DNA of 64,000 nucleotides from assembly GCF_000445105.1 (NCBI RefSeq), contig NZ_ATDP01000097.1:1-64000 (forward strand). The letters are read 5' to 3'. Positions 1 through 7,740 of the stretch are shown one piece after another. The notes under the pieces are model-generated. The model did not search any database, was not told the DNA's origin, and worked only from the letters and a program-made list of their open reading frames with translations. A program made the position numbers and the translations under genes. The stretch is from Sphingobium lactosutens DS20 (GTDB taxonomy: Bacteria; Pseudomonadota; Alphaproteobacteria; Sphingomonadales; Sphingomonadaceae). The stretch's first letter is position 1. Each line of letters opens with the position of its first letter.

Positions 1-3000
1 GCGCTGGTAAGGTTGCCACCTGGTACGAAGCGAGCGTCAAACTTGATATTGTTAACGATGGCGTCGATTGAGCGGGCGAAGGTCTCTCCGACATCCGCAA
101 TGTTTGACGCTTTGACGATAGGACCTACAACACCAGGACCGCCGATAATGCTGCCCTCGCCCATGCCGATGATTTTTAACAACGTGCCCTCGGCGGTAAC
201 AACAGCGCCAGTGTTGCACCAGATAGGCTCGGTGACGATTAAGTCGCGCCCCTTCCTGAGCGCATCGAATATCGCAGATGTCAGCCGCGGGCCGTCATCA
301 ATCAGCGAATCACCAGCAATATGCGCGGCAATCAGCGCCCGCTTGGTGCGGTAGATATTGCTCGATCTGAAATGGATCGGCAGGACCGCCTGCGCACCTG
401 TGAGAATGGCACTGGGAGAGAGTGAAAGGCCGTTGCCGTCGATGGGGATAACATTCGCGCCTTCACTTGGTATCCGCCCAATCGCCTCAATATTGTCGGG
501 ATCGCCCAGCGCGCCGATCGTGTCATAGGCTGCCTGTACCAGATCGGCCGCCTGATCGACGACATCCTGCCCATCAATCTGCGTGCGAACCGCGACCGTC
601 CACAGTCCCGCGCCCAGCGAACCACGAACGACCGGCAGGATGCCCGACCCACTGACGTTGTTGGACAGGACATAGCCAGGCTTGGCAGGGTCGATCGCGA
701 ATGTGGTACCAAGGTTCGGGCTGCCGCCATCCGAACGCAGCAGGTCGGCCGTGGGCAACCACCCATCCGTTTTGACCCGGCCATGCGCGCCGGGGCGAAT
801 ATCCTCCCAAGCAACGCCGGCGAACGCGGTGGGCAGGTCGGTCGCGGTCATCGGCCGCACCGTGCCCGCGCCATCGCTGTCGACGGCCAGCGCCATGCCC
901 ATCAGGATCGTCGTGCCGCTGCTGTTCTTCAGCTGCCGCTCTTCGTCGCTAAAGAAGGGGCGATAGCGTTCGCCAACCGCATATTCAGAGACGATGGCGA
1001 CGCCGCCCAGCGCCGCGTTCATGTCGGCGATGATTTCGGCATTGGTCATCGCCAGATAATTTTTGTTGAGGACGATATCGATCGGCGCCAGCGCATCGAC
1101 ATGCACCGTCAGCGTGATCGGCGAAGCGGTGCGGTTGCCCAGCTTCGCCTTCAATGCGGTGATGTCCGCCTTGGTGCTGGCGTCGGAAATGTCGATATAG
1201 CCATAGGCGTAGCCCGAAAGGCCGACATCGCCATCGACCTGGGTGACGCCCTCCGTTCCGGTCTTGCCGAACAGGATCGGCGTTGCGGCGTTGGAAACGG
1301 CCACCTTCGATCCCGGGCCGGTCGTCGCTGACGTGATCCGCAGCGCACGGCCGAAATCTTGGATCCGGAACGCGGCGGGGCTGTTTCCATAGCCCGTCAG
1401 TTCCCAGCAGCGATGATCCGCCGGCTGATTTTCCGGTTCATCGGGCAGCCATGGCTGCGCCGCCATGCTGATTTCCCCGCCCAGCGACGCATGCGCCAGC
1501 AGCGCGCGGTTCATGACCATCGACCCGATCGATTCGAGGCGATAGCTCCAGCCTGTCGTATCGACGGCCGTCAGGGGGCCGCCGACCCATTCGACCGTCG
1601 ACGGCTGCTCGAAATTGCGCTGGTCATGCGCGGAAAAGGCGGCACGACGACCCTTCAGCCGGCATTCGTAATAGCCGTAGAAGGACCCTGACGTGGTGCC
1701 GATCGCGATCGGGTGCTGCGATGGCCAGACCGTCGTGCCATGATAGGCGTCGGCCGCGTCATTGCCGCGATGCTCCACCTCGACATGTCGCCAGATCAGG
1801 CAGGTATTTTTCTTGTAATTGGCATTGTCGACATGGCCGCCATAGCGCTCGCCCTCGGCGATCAGGGTCACGCCTTCCAGATACTGGTTCGCGTTAAAGT
1901 CGATCGTGCTGGTCGCGCGGATCTCGTCGATCGGCGTGTTGGCGGGCAGCGACCCGTCGATCCGCGTGCGCCCCATGCCCTTGCCGCGAAGGCCGATGAA
2001 CGCGCCATCCTGGCCGGGCAGCACCCCATCGGTGCCGTTGGTGATCTTGCCCAAGCTGTGTTCGAAATAGGTCCCTTCGTCCAGTTCGACCATCGCGATC
2101 GCGCCGGGCCCCGCCAGCGCGGTCGCCGCCTTCAGCGCTTCTGCAATGCTGCCATAGTCCGACACGGGCAGCTGCGCCCCGACCCGCTTGCCCGTGCCAT
2201 AGACGGTGGCCAGCGCCTGTTCGACGGCCGATGCGCGCGACACCTCGCCGGCCAGCATCAGCGTGCGCGGCACCGGCAATTCGCCATTGCCGCGCGTTCG
2301 GAACATCTTGATCGAATAGCCGGTCAGGCGGATACGCTCAGCAACCGTCGCCGGCGTCGCGTCAGTAAGGGCGATATAGGCGCGCAGGTCCGAAAATTCC
2401 GACAGGTCGTCGGGCGCCAGGAAGGAAAAGCCCATCACCCGCTTGGTGCGTTGACCGGTCGCCAGGTCGATCGTTTGATAATCGCGCCGGTTGGCGGTCA
2501 AGAAATCGACCCAGGTCAGGTCGAACTTGCCGGCCTGCATGTTGATGGCATGGGCCCGGTCCCATCCCGGACTCGTCTCGAACACCAGCTCCAGTTCGGG
2601 CTGCCCGCCCTGCATTGCTTCGCGCAATGCGCCGGTCAGTGGTAGTTTCCATTGGAGGATGGTGCCCGCGCCCGTGGCGCCGATCTCCACGGTCGCGCCC
2701 ATGTCGCGGCCCGCCGCGTCCAGCAGGACCTGCGCGCCGCCATTCATCTTCAGCGCGGGCTCGATCGACCGGAACACATCGACCTTGGGCGCCGTCGCCG
2801 CGAAGCGATTGTCCAGTACCGCATCCGCACCCGTGGTGGCGGTAGACGCCGGCGTGGCGACGACTTCATAAACGCAGGACGTCACCTTGAAATAGCGCAC
2901 GGCGCTGGTCGGCGCATTGGGCGCGATCTGCAGCGTCGGCCCGACCCAAATTTCGTCGCCCTGCATCACATAGAGATAATCGCGGGTCAGGACCGTGCTG

Positions 3001-3455
3001 CCCTCGGCTTGCTCCGCCGCCAGCGCCGATCCTTCGTTCAGGTCGATAAAGCCAGTGTCGCGATCGGCCCGCACGGCGTTGCCGCCAAATGGCGTCGCCG
3101 CCCGGAAGCCGACACTGGCTTCCATCACGACGGGAAAGCGGATGGTGCAACCCTTCAGGCGCTGCGCCTCTTCCTTAGTGAAGAAGGTGCGCGGCAGCGT
3201 GAAGGAGCCCGCGCCCGTCTGCCCTGCGGGGATGGTGAAACCGACGACCCGCCCGCCTTCGACGATCGCCACGGCCCCACCGTTCGCGCCATTGAGCGCG
3301 GAAGTGAACGGCAGCTGCTCGCCCGACGTCGGCCGAATATTGGGAATGGCCTCGCCGGCCGCGATCGCTTCTTCCACCTGCGCTTCCTGCTCGCTGGTCA
3401 GGCCAGGACCGCGCAGACCGCGCGCGCGGTCCCTGATAGGCGTCTGCAAATTCAT
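1..3455 (-). CDS. Phage tail fibre/spike-type protein, C-terminus cut by window edge
   Basis: An open frame of at least 1151 codons starts at the ATG at 3453-3455, which overlaps the upstream stop as ATGA, and stays open to position 1. The N-terminal part starts MNLQTPIRDRARGLRGPGLT and is followed by long beta-rich, Gly/Thr/Asp-rich segments without recognisable enzymatic motifs. The last visible stretch (IIGMGEGSIIGGPGVVGP, near positions 115-170) has the glycine/isoleucine ladder of right-handed beta-helices of pectate-lyase-like spikes. It follows the tail-tip gene in the series, the usual place for a receptor-binding fibre. Depolymerase activity is possible but not shown. The stop codon is outside the window. 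Confidence 0.82.
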   Translation of the reverse strand, partial: MNLQTPIRDRARGLRGPGLTSEQEAQVEEAIAAGEAIPNIRPTSGEQLPFTSALNGANGGAVAIVEGGRVVGFTIPAGQTGAGSFTLPRTFFTKEEAQRLKGCTIRFPVVMEASVGFRAATPFGGNAVRADRDTGFIDLNEGSALAAEQAEGSTVLTRDYLYVMQGDEIWVGPTLQIAPNAPTSAVRYFKVTSCVYEVVATPASTATTGADAVLDNRFAATAPKVDVFRSIEPALKMNGGAQVLLDAAGRDMGATVEIGATGAGTILQWKLPLTGALREAMQGGQPELELVFETSPGWDRAHAINMQAGKFDLTWVDFLTANRRDYQTIDLATGQRTKRVMGFSFLAPDDLSEFSDLRAYIALTDATPATVAERIRLTGYSIKMFRTRGNGELPVPRTLMLAGEVSRASAVEQALATVYGTGKRVGAQLPVSDYGSIAEALKAATALAGPGAIAMVELDEGTYFEHSLGKITNGTDGVLPGQDGAFIGLRGKGMGRTRIDGSLPANTPIDEIRATSTIDFNANQYLEGVTLIAEGERYGGHVDNANYKKNTCLIWRHVEVEHRGNDAADAYHGTTVWPSQHPIAIGTTSGSFYGYYECRLKGRRAAFSAHDQRNFEQPSTVEWVGGPLTAVDTTGWSYRLESIGSMVMNRALLAHASLGGEISMAAQPWLPDEPENQPADHRCWELTGYGNSPAAFRIQDFGRALRITSATTGPGSKVAVSNAATPILFGKTGTEGVTQVDGDVGLSGYAYGYIDISDASTKADITALKAKLGNRTASPITLTVHVDALAPIDIVLNKNYLAMTNAEIIADMNAALGGVAIVSEYAVGERYRPFFSDEERQLKNSSGTTILMGMALAVDSDGAGTVRPMTATDLPTAFAGVAWEDIRPGAHGRVKTDGWLPTADLLRSDGGSPNLGTTFAIDPAKPGYVLSNNVSGSGILPVVRGSLGAGLWTVAVRTQIDGQDVVDQAADLVQAAYDTIGALGDPDNIEAIGRIPSEGANVIPIDGNGLSLSPSAILTGAQAVLPIHFRSSNIYRTKRALIAAHIAGDSLIDDGPRLTSAIFDALRKGRDLIVTEPIWCNTGAVVTAEGTLLKIIGMGEGSIIGGPGVVGPIVKASNIADVGETFARSIDAIVNNIKFDARFVPGGNLTS

Positions 3456-3847
3456 GTGTCGTCCACTCCGGGCTCAAGGAAGAAGGCGCCGGTCCAGAGC
3501 GTGTCTTGCGCCCCGTCCGCATAGGTCAGCTTGATTTCGTGGAAATGCCGGTCCGCTTCCCCGACTTCGGGCGCATTGAGCCCGGTCGGCATCGCTTCCA
3601 GCGTCGCGCGCGACAGGGCTGGCTCCACGCGCAACGTGCGAAGGCCAGGCTCGCTTTCATGCGCGGCATCGGTAAAGGGCACATCGACATGCTCGCCGAT
3701 CGGTTCGCCGGGCTGACCGGCATATTGCCGCACCTGCATCGAAATGCTGGCTCCGGTCAGCGGCAACTCCGCGCCCTCATAATCGAGCTCCAGCACGACG
3801 CCAAAGGGGCGATTGCGCGCGGCGAAGAGTACGCGGGTCACGCCCAT
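3452..3847 (-). CDS. Small phage tail-region protein, unknown function
   Basis: A 131-residue protein rich in short beta-strand-like segments (GVVLELDYEGAELPLTGASI) with no signal peptide or membrane segment. It sits between the tail-tip protein and the fibre, and its stop overlaps the fibre start (ATGA). Such small beta proteins in this place are often fibre-attachment or baseplate accessory proteins, but that is inference from position. The start has no good ribosome site of its own. A 21-codon reading frame with a good Shine-Dalgarno overlaps the start, so translation may be coupled. Confidence 0.7.
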   Translation of the reverse strand: MGVTRVLFAARNRPFGVVLELDYEGAELPLTGASISMQVRQYAGQPGEPIGEHVDVPFTDAAHESEPGLRTLRVEPALSRATLEAMPTGLNAPEVGEADRHFHEIKLTYADGAQDTLWTGAFFLEPGVDDT

Positions 3848-3903
3848 GACGCGCGCGCTTTCGCGCCGCGAGCCGCAAAGCGCGGCGCGGTTAATCCGTT
3901 CAT
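3838..3903 (-). CDS. Possible 21-residue leader peptide
   Basis: ATG at 3901-3903 is preceded by GGAAAG at a good distance and opens a 21-codon frame (MNGLTAPRFAARGAKARASWA). Its stop at 3838-3840 lies just inside the next gene. It fills the only real gap between the tail-tip gene and the 131-residue gene, whose own start lacks a ribosome site. It may only deliver ribosomes to the downstream start. It could equally be chance, because the segment is short and GC-rich. Confidence 0.3.
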   Translation of the reverse strand: MNGLTAPRFAARGAKARASWA

Positions 3904-3925
3904 TGACTTTCCTTTGTGTGATGGA

Positions 3926-5821
3926 TCAGGCGTCGGAGCGCTTGACCGCCATTATGCTGCTTAAAGCGACCATCCCAGTCCCAATCTCGACCGCCAGGGG
4001 CCCAACCGGGTCAGATGCGATATCGTCGTCGGTATAGGCCACCGCCCAGTAATAGCGCGTCACCCCAGTCACCTGACCATCTTCCGCTACGGTCCAGACC
4101 TTCCCCGGCGCGTCGATCAAGCGCGGCGTGATGGGTGCGGCATCCCCGAAATCGTCGCTATCGCCACCGAAAAACACGGTATAGCCCAGCAGCGGCGTCG
4201 TTGGTGCTCGCACGCTGATCGTGGCGCTGTCCGCGTCTGTATCCACCAGCGTCAGCAGGGTCGGCGGCTCCATCGAGAATGGAACCGGCGTCGTGCTGTC
4301 GGTCATGGGGGCAGGCACGCCAACCCGGCTCAGCGCCCAGGGGTGCTTGGCAGGCGTTTCGGTGCGCAGCGTCAGCGTGACGGTCGCGCCATTCGGTTCG
4401 ATTTGCCGCTTCGTGACGATGACGTCCTTGCCGGCGATCTGGCCAAAGGCAGGATGATCCTCGATCGTCAGGCAGTCGCCGCCGCGATAGCCCAGGAAGC
4501 GCAGCTTGAGCGGCAGCATGATCGGCCCGGCCTCGCGCGCATTGGCGATGTCATAGGCCGCCAGCTGCGCCACCTGATCGGGTGTTTCGCCTGCCGGGCA
4601 TTGCACCATCGGATAGGCGACCATCTTGGTCCGCTCCCGCCCGTCGGTCGCGCGATAGTCTGTATTGACCACGGTGCCTGCCGGCACCTGCTCCCAGAAA
4701 TGATCCTCGCTGGTGTAGCGCGGCGTGATACCGTTCACCCGATCGCGAACGGATTGCGCGGTCGATATCGACGCCTGCCCGATGACATCATCGATGCCGA
4801 TCGTGCCGATCGAAACGCGCGGCGCATTCACGAAGCAGGACAGAATCGCGCCATAGCGGATCGGCTCGCCGCCCCCGGCCTGCGCCAGCGACTTCATCAC
4901 CTCCCACTTGTCGTCGGCCGTCGTCACGCGGCCGCCGGACTTCCATTCATTGGCGTCCGCGATATTGGCCGCCTCGACATAGGCCGGCACGTCGATCGCG
5001 GCGATATTCATGCCCACGCCGCCGACCCGCACGCTCTCCGGCCCTTGGTGCCATCCGATGGCGAAGCTGATCGCCTGTATCCAGCCGCATTCGCTATAGA
5101 CCCAGGTCGACGGGTCATCCCAGCGGCAGGGGCCCGACCCGCCGGGATAGCTGCTGTCCAGGCGCGGATCGTAGCAGAGGACGCCTTCGCCCAGCCAGTT
5201 GAAGCGCGGCGTGCTGGTCAGCGTATGATCGCCCGACGCGTCATATTCAAAGCTGTTGAGAACCGCGGCATAGCCCGACAGTTTATGCGCGGGCGTCCAT
5301 TGCGGCGGCGTCCCGACCATCGGCGCCAGATAGCTGGGCTCGGGGCAAGCGCCCAGCTGGGTGCGTTGCCAGATGCGATCGTGACCGTCGATCTTGTAGA
5401 CCCCTGCCAGCCCGCCTGAAAAGCTGATCGGCTCCTTTTCCATGTAGGTTTGCGTGATGGCATGGATCGGGCCGCAGCCCGACAGCACGCTGACGATGGT
5501 GTCCCACTTGTTCTTGCTGCCATGCTGCTTGCGGTAACGAATATCCCCGCTCATCAGCGTGCGACCGAAAATGATCGGGATCGCGGCGTCGGGGTCGGCC
5601 GACCAGCTGGTCTGGACGCCCGACACCTTCGGTTTTTTCGCCGTCAGCGACGTTGCAAGATTAAGGCCTATTGCCAGCCCGCCTGCAATTGCACTCGCGG
5701 CGGTCGCCGTGGCCGCGATACCGGCTGACATCAGGCCAGCGCCCAACAGCGACGTCCCACCTGAAGGAATGGCGGCGGCGATGGCGACGACGACGGCGGC
5801 GATTTTCAACACCTTCGCCAT
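3926..5821 (-). CDS. Tail tip / host-specificity (J-like) protein
   Basis: 631 residues. The chosen ATG at 5819-5821 overlaps the upstream TGA (ATGA) and has GGAGGG just upstream; a longer start at 5833 would lie inside the previous gene. The N-terminus carries a hydrophobic Ala/Gly-rich stretch (about residues 4-60, KIAAVVVAIAAAIPSGGTSL) typical of phage tail-tip proteins. A large central domain follows, then fibronectin-like beta segments near the C-terminus (SATISVRAPTTPLLGYTVFF). Position after the DUF6950 protein and before the fibre matches lambda J or GTA host-specificity proteins. It probably forms the tail hub contacting the cell surface. Confidence 0.8.
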   Translation of the reverse strand: MAKVLKIAAVVVAIAAAIPSGGTSLLGAGLMSAGIAATATAASAIAGGLAIGLNLATSLTAKKPKVSGVQTSWSADPDAAIPIIFGRTLMSGDIRYRKQHGSKNKWDTIVSVLSGCGPIHAITQTYMEKEPISFSGGLAGVYKIDGHDRIWQRTQLGACPEPSYLAPMVGTPPQWTPAHKLSGYAAVLNSFEYDASGDHTLTSTPRFNWLGEGVLCYDPRLDSSYPGGSGPCRWDDPSTWVYSECGWIQAISFAIGWHQGPESVRVGGVGMNIAAIDVPAYVEAANIADANEWKSGGRVTTADDKWEVMKSLAQAGGGEPIRYGAILSCFVNAPRVSIGTIGIDDVIGQASISTAQSVRDRVNGITPRYTSEDHFWEQVPAGTVVNTDYRATDGRERTKMVAYPMVQCPAGETPDQVAQLAAYDIANAREAGPIMLPLKLRFLGYRGGDCLTIEDHPAFGQIAGKDVIVTKRQIEPNGATVTLTLRTETPAKHPWALSRVGVPAPMTDSTTPVPFSMEPPTLLTLVDTDADSATISVRAPTTPLLGYTVFFGGDSDDFGDAAPITPRLIDAPGKVWTVAEDGQVTGVTRYYWAVAYTDDDIASDPVGPLAVEIGTGMVALSSIMAVKRSDA

Positions 5822-6234
5822 CAGACCCTCCACGCCCCCAGATATTGCGCCGGCTGAATGATTGCCGCGCCCTCGGCATCCTCATGATAGGCCAGCACCC
5901 GCCCATTGCCCACGCACACGCCGAAGGCCCCGAACGGCTCTTCGCCAGGCATTTCGACGATATCGCCGATGATCGCCTGCGCCGGGATGATCCGGCTGCC
6001 CGGCATCCACCCGTCCAGGCACGCCGACCCGCTCCCGCCATGCCGGCGCGCGAACCGATGCGCGCCCGCCATCGTCTTCCAGCTGCCGCCGGGGCCTAGC
6101 ACCGGGCGGCGCCCCATCAGCCGCAGATGTGCGATGACCATCTTCCCGCAGTCATATCGACCCCACACGAAGGGGTGCCCCGCGAACCGCTCCACGGTCC
6201 TGCGGGTGGCGTCGCGCCGCGCTGCCAGGTCCAT
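5821..6234 (-). CDS. DUF6950-type tail protein (NlpC/P60-like position)
   Basis: 137 residues from the ATG at 6232-6234, two bases after the upstream stop. An in-frame start at 6360 would overlap the previous gene by over 120 bases and is rejected. The segment HPFVWGRYDCGKM carries a Cys in the place of the NlpC/P60 nucleophile. The C-terminal GAFGVCVGNGRVLAYHED...GAWRV follows the DUF6950 pattern (GVCLG...AWR). In related phages the gene between the distal-tail and tip proteins encodes a cell-wall peptidase that helps DNA entry. A clear catalytic histidine is not obvious, so activity is uncertain. Confidence 0.72.
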   Translation of the reverse strand: MDLAARRDATRRTVERFAGHPFVWGRYDCGKMVIAHLRLMGRRPVLGPGGSWKTMAGAHRFARRHGGSGSACLDGWMPGSRIIPAQAIIGDIVEMPGEEPFGAFGVCVGNGRVLAYHEDAEGAAIIQPAQYLGAWRV

Positions 6235-6236
6235 CG

Positions 6237-6890
6237 CTACAGCCGCGCGTTCGGGCGATTCTCTATCGCCTGCCGGACAGCGCTGAAACCGCGCGTCGTT
6301 TGGATGCCACCGCTGGGCGGGTTCTGTCCCCAATAGCCATTGTCGGTGACACCCGTGCAATGGTCCATGCCCAGTTCGCCGGGCCAGACCCGGTGATGGA
6401 ACGCCGGCGACATGACCCGGTCCTCATCGTTGAACATCAACAATTCCATCTCGCTGACCACGTCCAGCTCGACGGAAGTTTCGCGCATCCCGAATGTATG
6501 AATCGGCACGTCGATGACGCCGCGGATCGCGACATAGGGTTCCCCGATGATCAGCCCGGTTTCATCGTCACGCGCGCCTACCATGACGGTGATCGGCGAA
6601 TATTGGTTGTCCGGGTCGGAAATCAGCGCTGCGGCAGCGTCATCCTCGGGCAGGATGGTGACTGTTGTGCCCGGCGCCTCATCGCCAAAGCCATCCTCAA
6701 TTTCCTCGATCGACTCCCAGGCGCCGAACCCGTCCACTGCGCCTGCATAATCCTCGCCGTCGATCTCGATCTCCGCCGACCCGTCTAGCAACCGCGCTGT
6801 CATCGCCGGCAACTCGATCTTGAGCGCGCCGAACATGGTCACGCGCGCGCCAGCCAGTGCCGCGTCGAGGGCGGGGGAAAGGACGGTCAT
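6237..6890 (-). CDS. Minor tail / distal tail protein
   Basis: 217 residues, starting MTVLSPALDAALAGARVTMF, soluble and beta-rich with an acidic middle (EEIEDGFGDEAPG). The ATG overlaps the upstream stop (ATGA). Gene order (tape measure, two small proteins, this protein, DUF6950, tip protein) resembles the lambda M-L-K-I-J and GTA gp12-gp15 segments. It probably occupies the lambda L or DUF2163 slot as a hub component. The family is assigned by context rather than by a diagnostic motif. Confidence 0.7.
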   Translation of the reverse strand: MTVLSPALDAALAGARVTMFGALKIELPAMTARLLDGSAEIEIDGEDYAGAVDGFGAWESIEEIEDGFGDEAPGTTVTILPEDDAAAALISDPDNQYSPITVMVGARDDETGLIIGEPYVAIRGVIDVPIHTFGMRETSVELDVVSEMELLMFNDEDRVMSPAFHHRVWPGELGMDHCTGVTDNGYWGQNPPSGGIQTTRGFSAVRQAIENRPNARL

Positions 6891-7144
6891 GACTCGATCC
6901 AGCTCAACTCGACATGGCCAGTGATAATTCTTGTGACAGGGGCGTCGTCGCGAACGATAAGATGGCCGGCCTGATCAGTCTCGTAAACGCCGATCCAGCC
7001 AGCGGGGACGTCGACCGCCCAAACCGAATTTTGTTCGATGCCATCAACCCGACAGCGTAGCCGGCCATACAGTCCGGGATCGAGCGGCGGGAGGCCAAGG
7101 TCTGGCTTAGATCCGCAGACAAACCGCGTTGGAATTTCTGTCAT
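6887..7144 (-). CDS. Small hypothetical phage tail-region protein
   Basis: 85 residues with no signal peptide or membrane segment (VDVPAGWIGVYETDQAGHLI in the middle). It overlaps both neighbours by four bases (ATGA), so it is clearly part of the tail operon. The local DNA is visibly richer in A and T than the flanking genes, suggesting a more recent acquisition. The function is not recognised. Confidence 0.65.
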   Translation of the reverse strand: MTEIPTRFVCGSKPDLGLPPLDPGLYGRLRCRVDGIEQNSVWAVDVPAGWIGVYETDQAGHLIVRDDAPVTRIITGHVELSWIES

Positions 7145-7740
7145 GCGCGCTCCACCACATCGAACTTGAGGCCGACCGTCCGTTGCATGTCGATCGGCCA
7201 GTTGAAATTGTCGCCTTCGATCCAGCCTTCGATCACCGGCTTCACCAGTCGCACCGGCTCGCTGCCGACCAGCTTGGTGCGCAGGGGGGCTGTCAGTTCG
7301 ATGGTGCCGGCGCCCGCTTCGTCCAATATGACCTGGCTGAAGGCGAAATAAAGGTAGCGATGGCCGTTCCGCGTGATGTTGAACGCCTGCCCCATCCGCA
7401 CCGCGTAACGCGGCGTGGCGCCGGTGATCTGCACATACCGTCCGCCGGCCGCCGGCACGGCGACCATCGTGTCAAATCCCGGCGCGCCCACGTCGAATTC
7501 GACCTGCGGCACCTCCAGCACGGCGCCATAGCGCTTTGCCATCTGGCAACGCGCCACCAGCCGCCGCCCATCGGGCTCCATCATCTTGGGCGGCACTGTG
7601 TAGGATAGCGTGTACCCACCGCCCAGGCGATCGACCTTGTTGATCTTCCCGCCCAGCACCGGCTTCTGCAATACGCCGAAATCGGGCATCCCCGGCTCGG
7701 CCAGCTGGCATTCGACATCGGTCAGGTCGACGAACGCCAT
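7141..7740 (-). CDS. Minor tail protein downstream of the tape measure
   Basis: 199 residues from the ATG at 7738-7740, which shares its first base with the stop of the tape-measure gene (TAATG); a longer start at 7842 lies inside that gene and is rejected. The protein (MAFVDLTDVECQLAEPGMPD at the start) is beta-rich and soluble. Position directly after the tape measure corresponds to a distal-tail protein of siphoviruses (lambda M slot). The exact family is not recognised. Confidence 0.7.
   Translation of the reverse strand: MAFVDLTDVECQLAEPGMPDFGVLQKPVLGGKINKVDRLGGGYTLSYTVPPKMMEPDGRRLVARCQMAKRYGAVLEVPQVEFDVGAPGFDTMVAVPAAGGRYVQITGATPRYAVRMGQAFNITRNGHRYLYFAFSQVILDEAGAGTIELTAPLRTKLVGSEPVRLVKPVIEGWIEGDNFNWPIDMQRTVGLKFDVVERA

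Noticed and set aside
1713-2645. 310-residue plus-strand reading frame opposite the tail fibre
   Set aside because: It is antisense to a continuous 1151-codon gene, is Arg/Gln/His/Asp-rich without any domain and follows the third-position GC bias of the real gene.
5821-6360. 179-residue version of the DUF6950-type protein
   Set aside because: The extra 42 residues lie inside the upstream tail gene and have no resemblance to the family.
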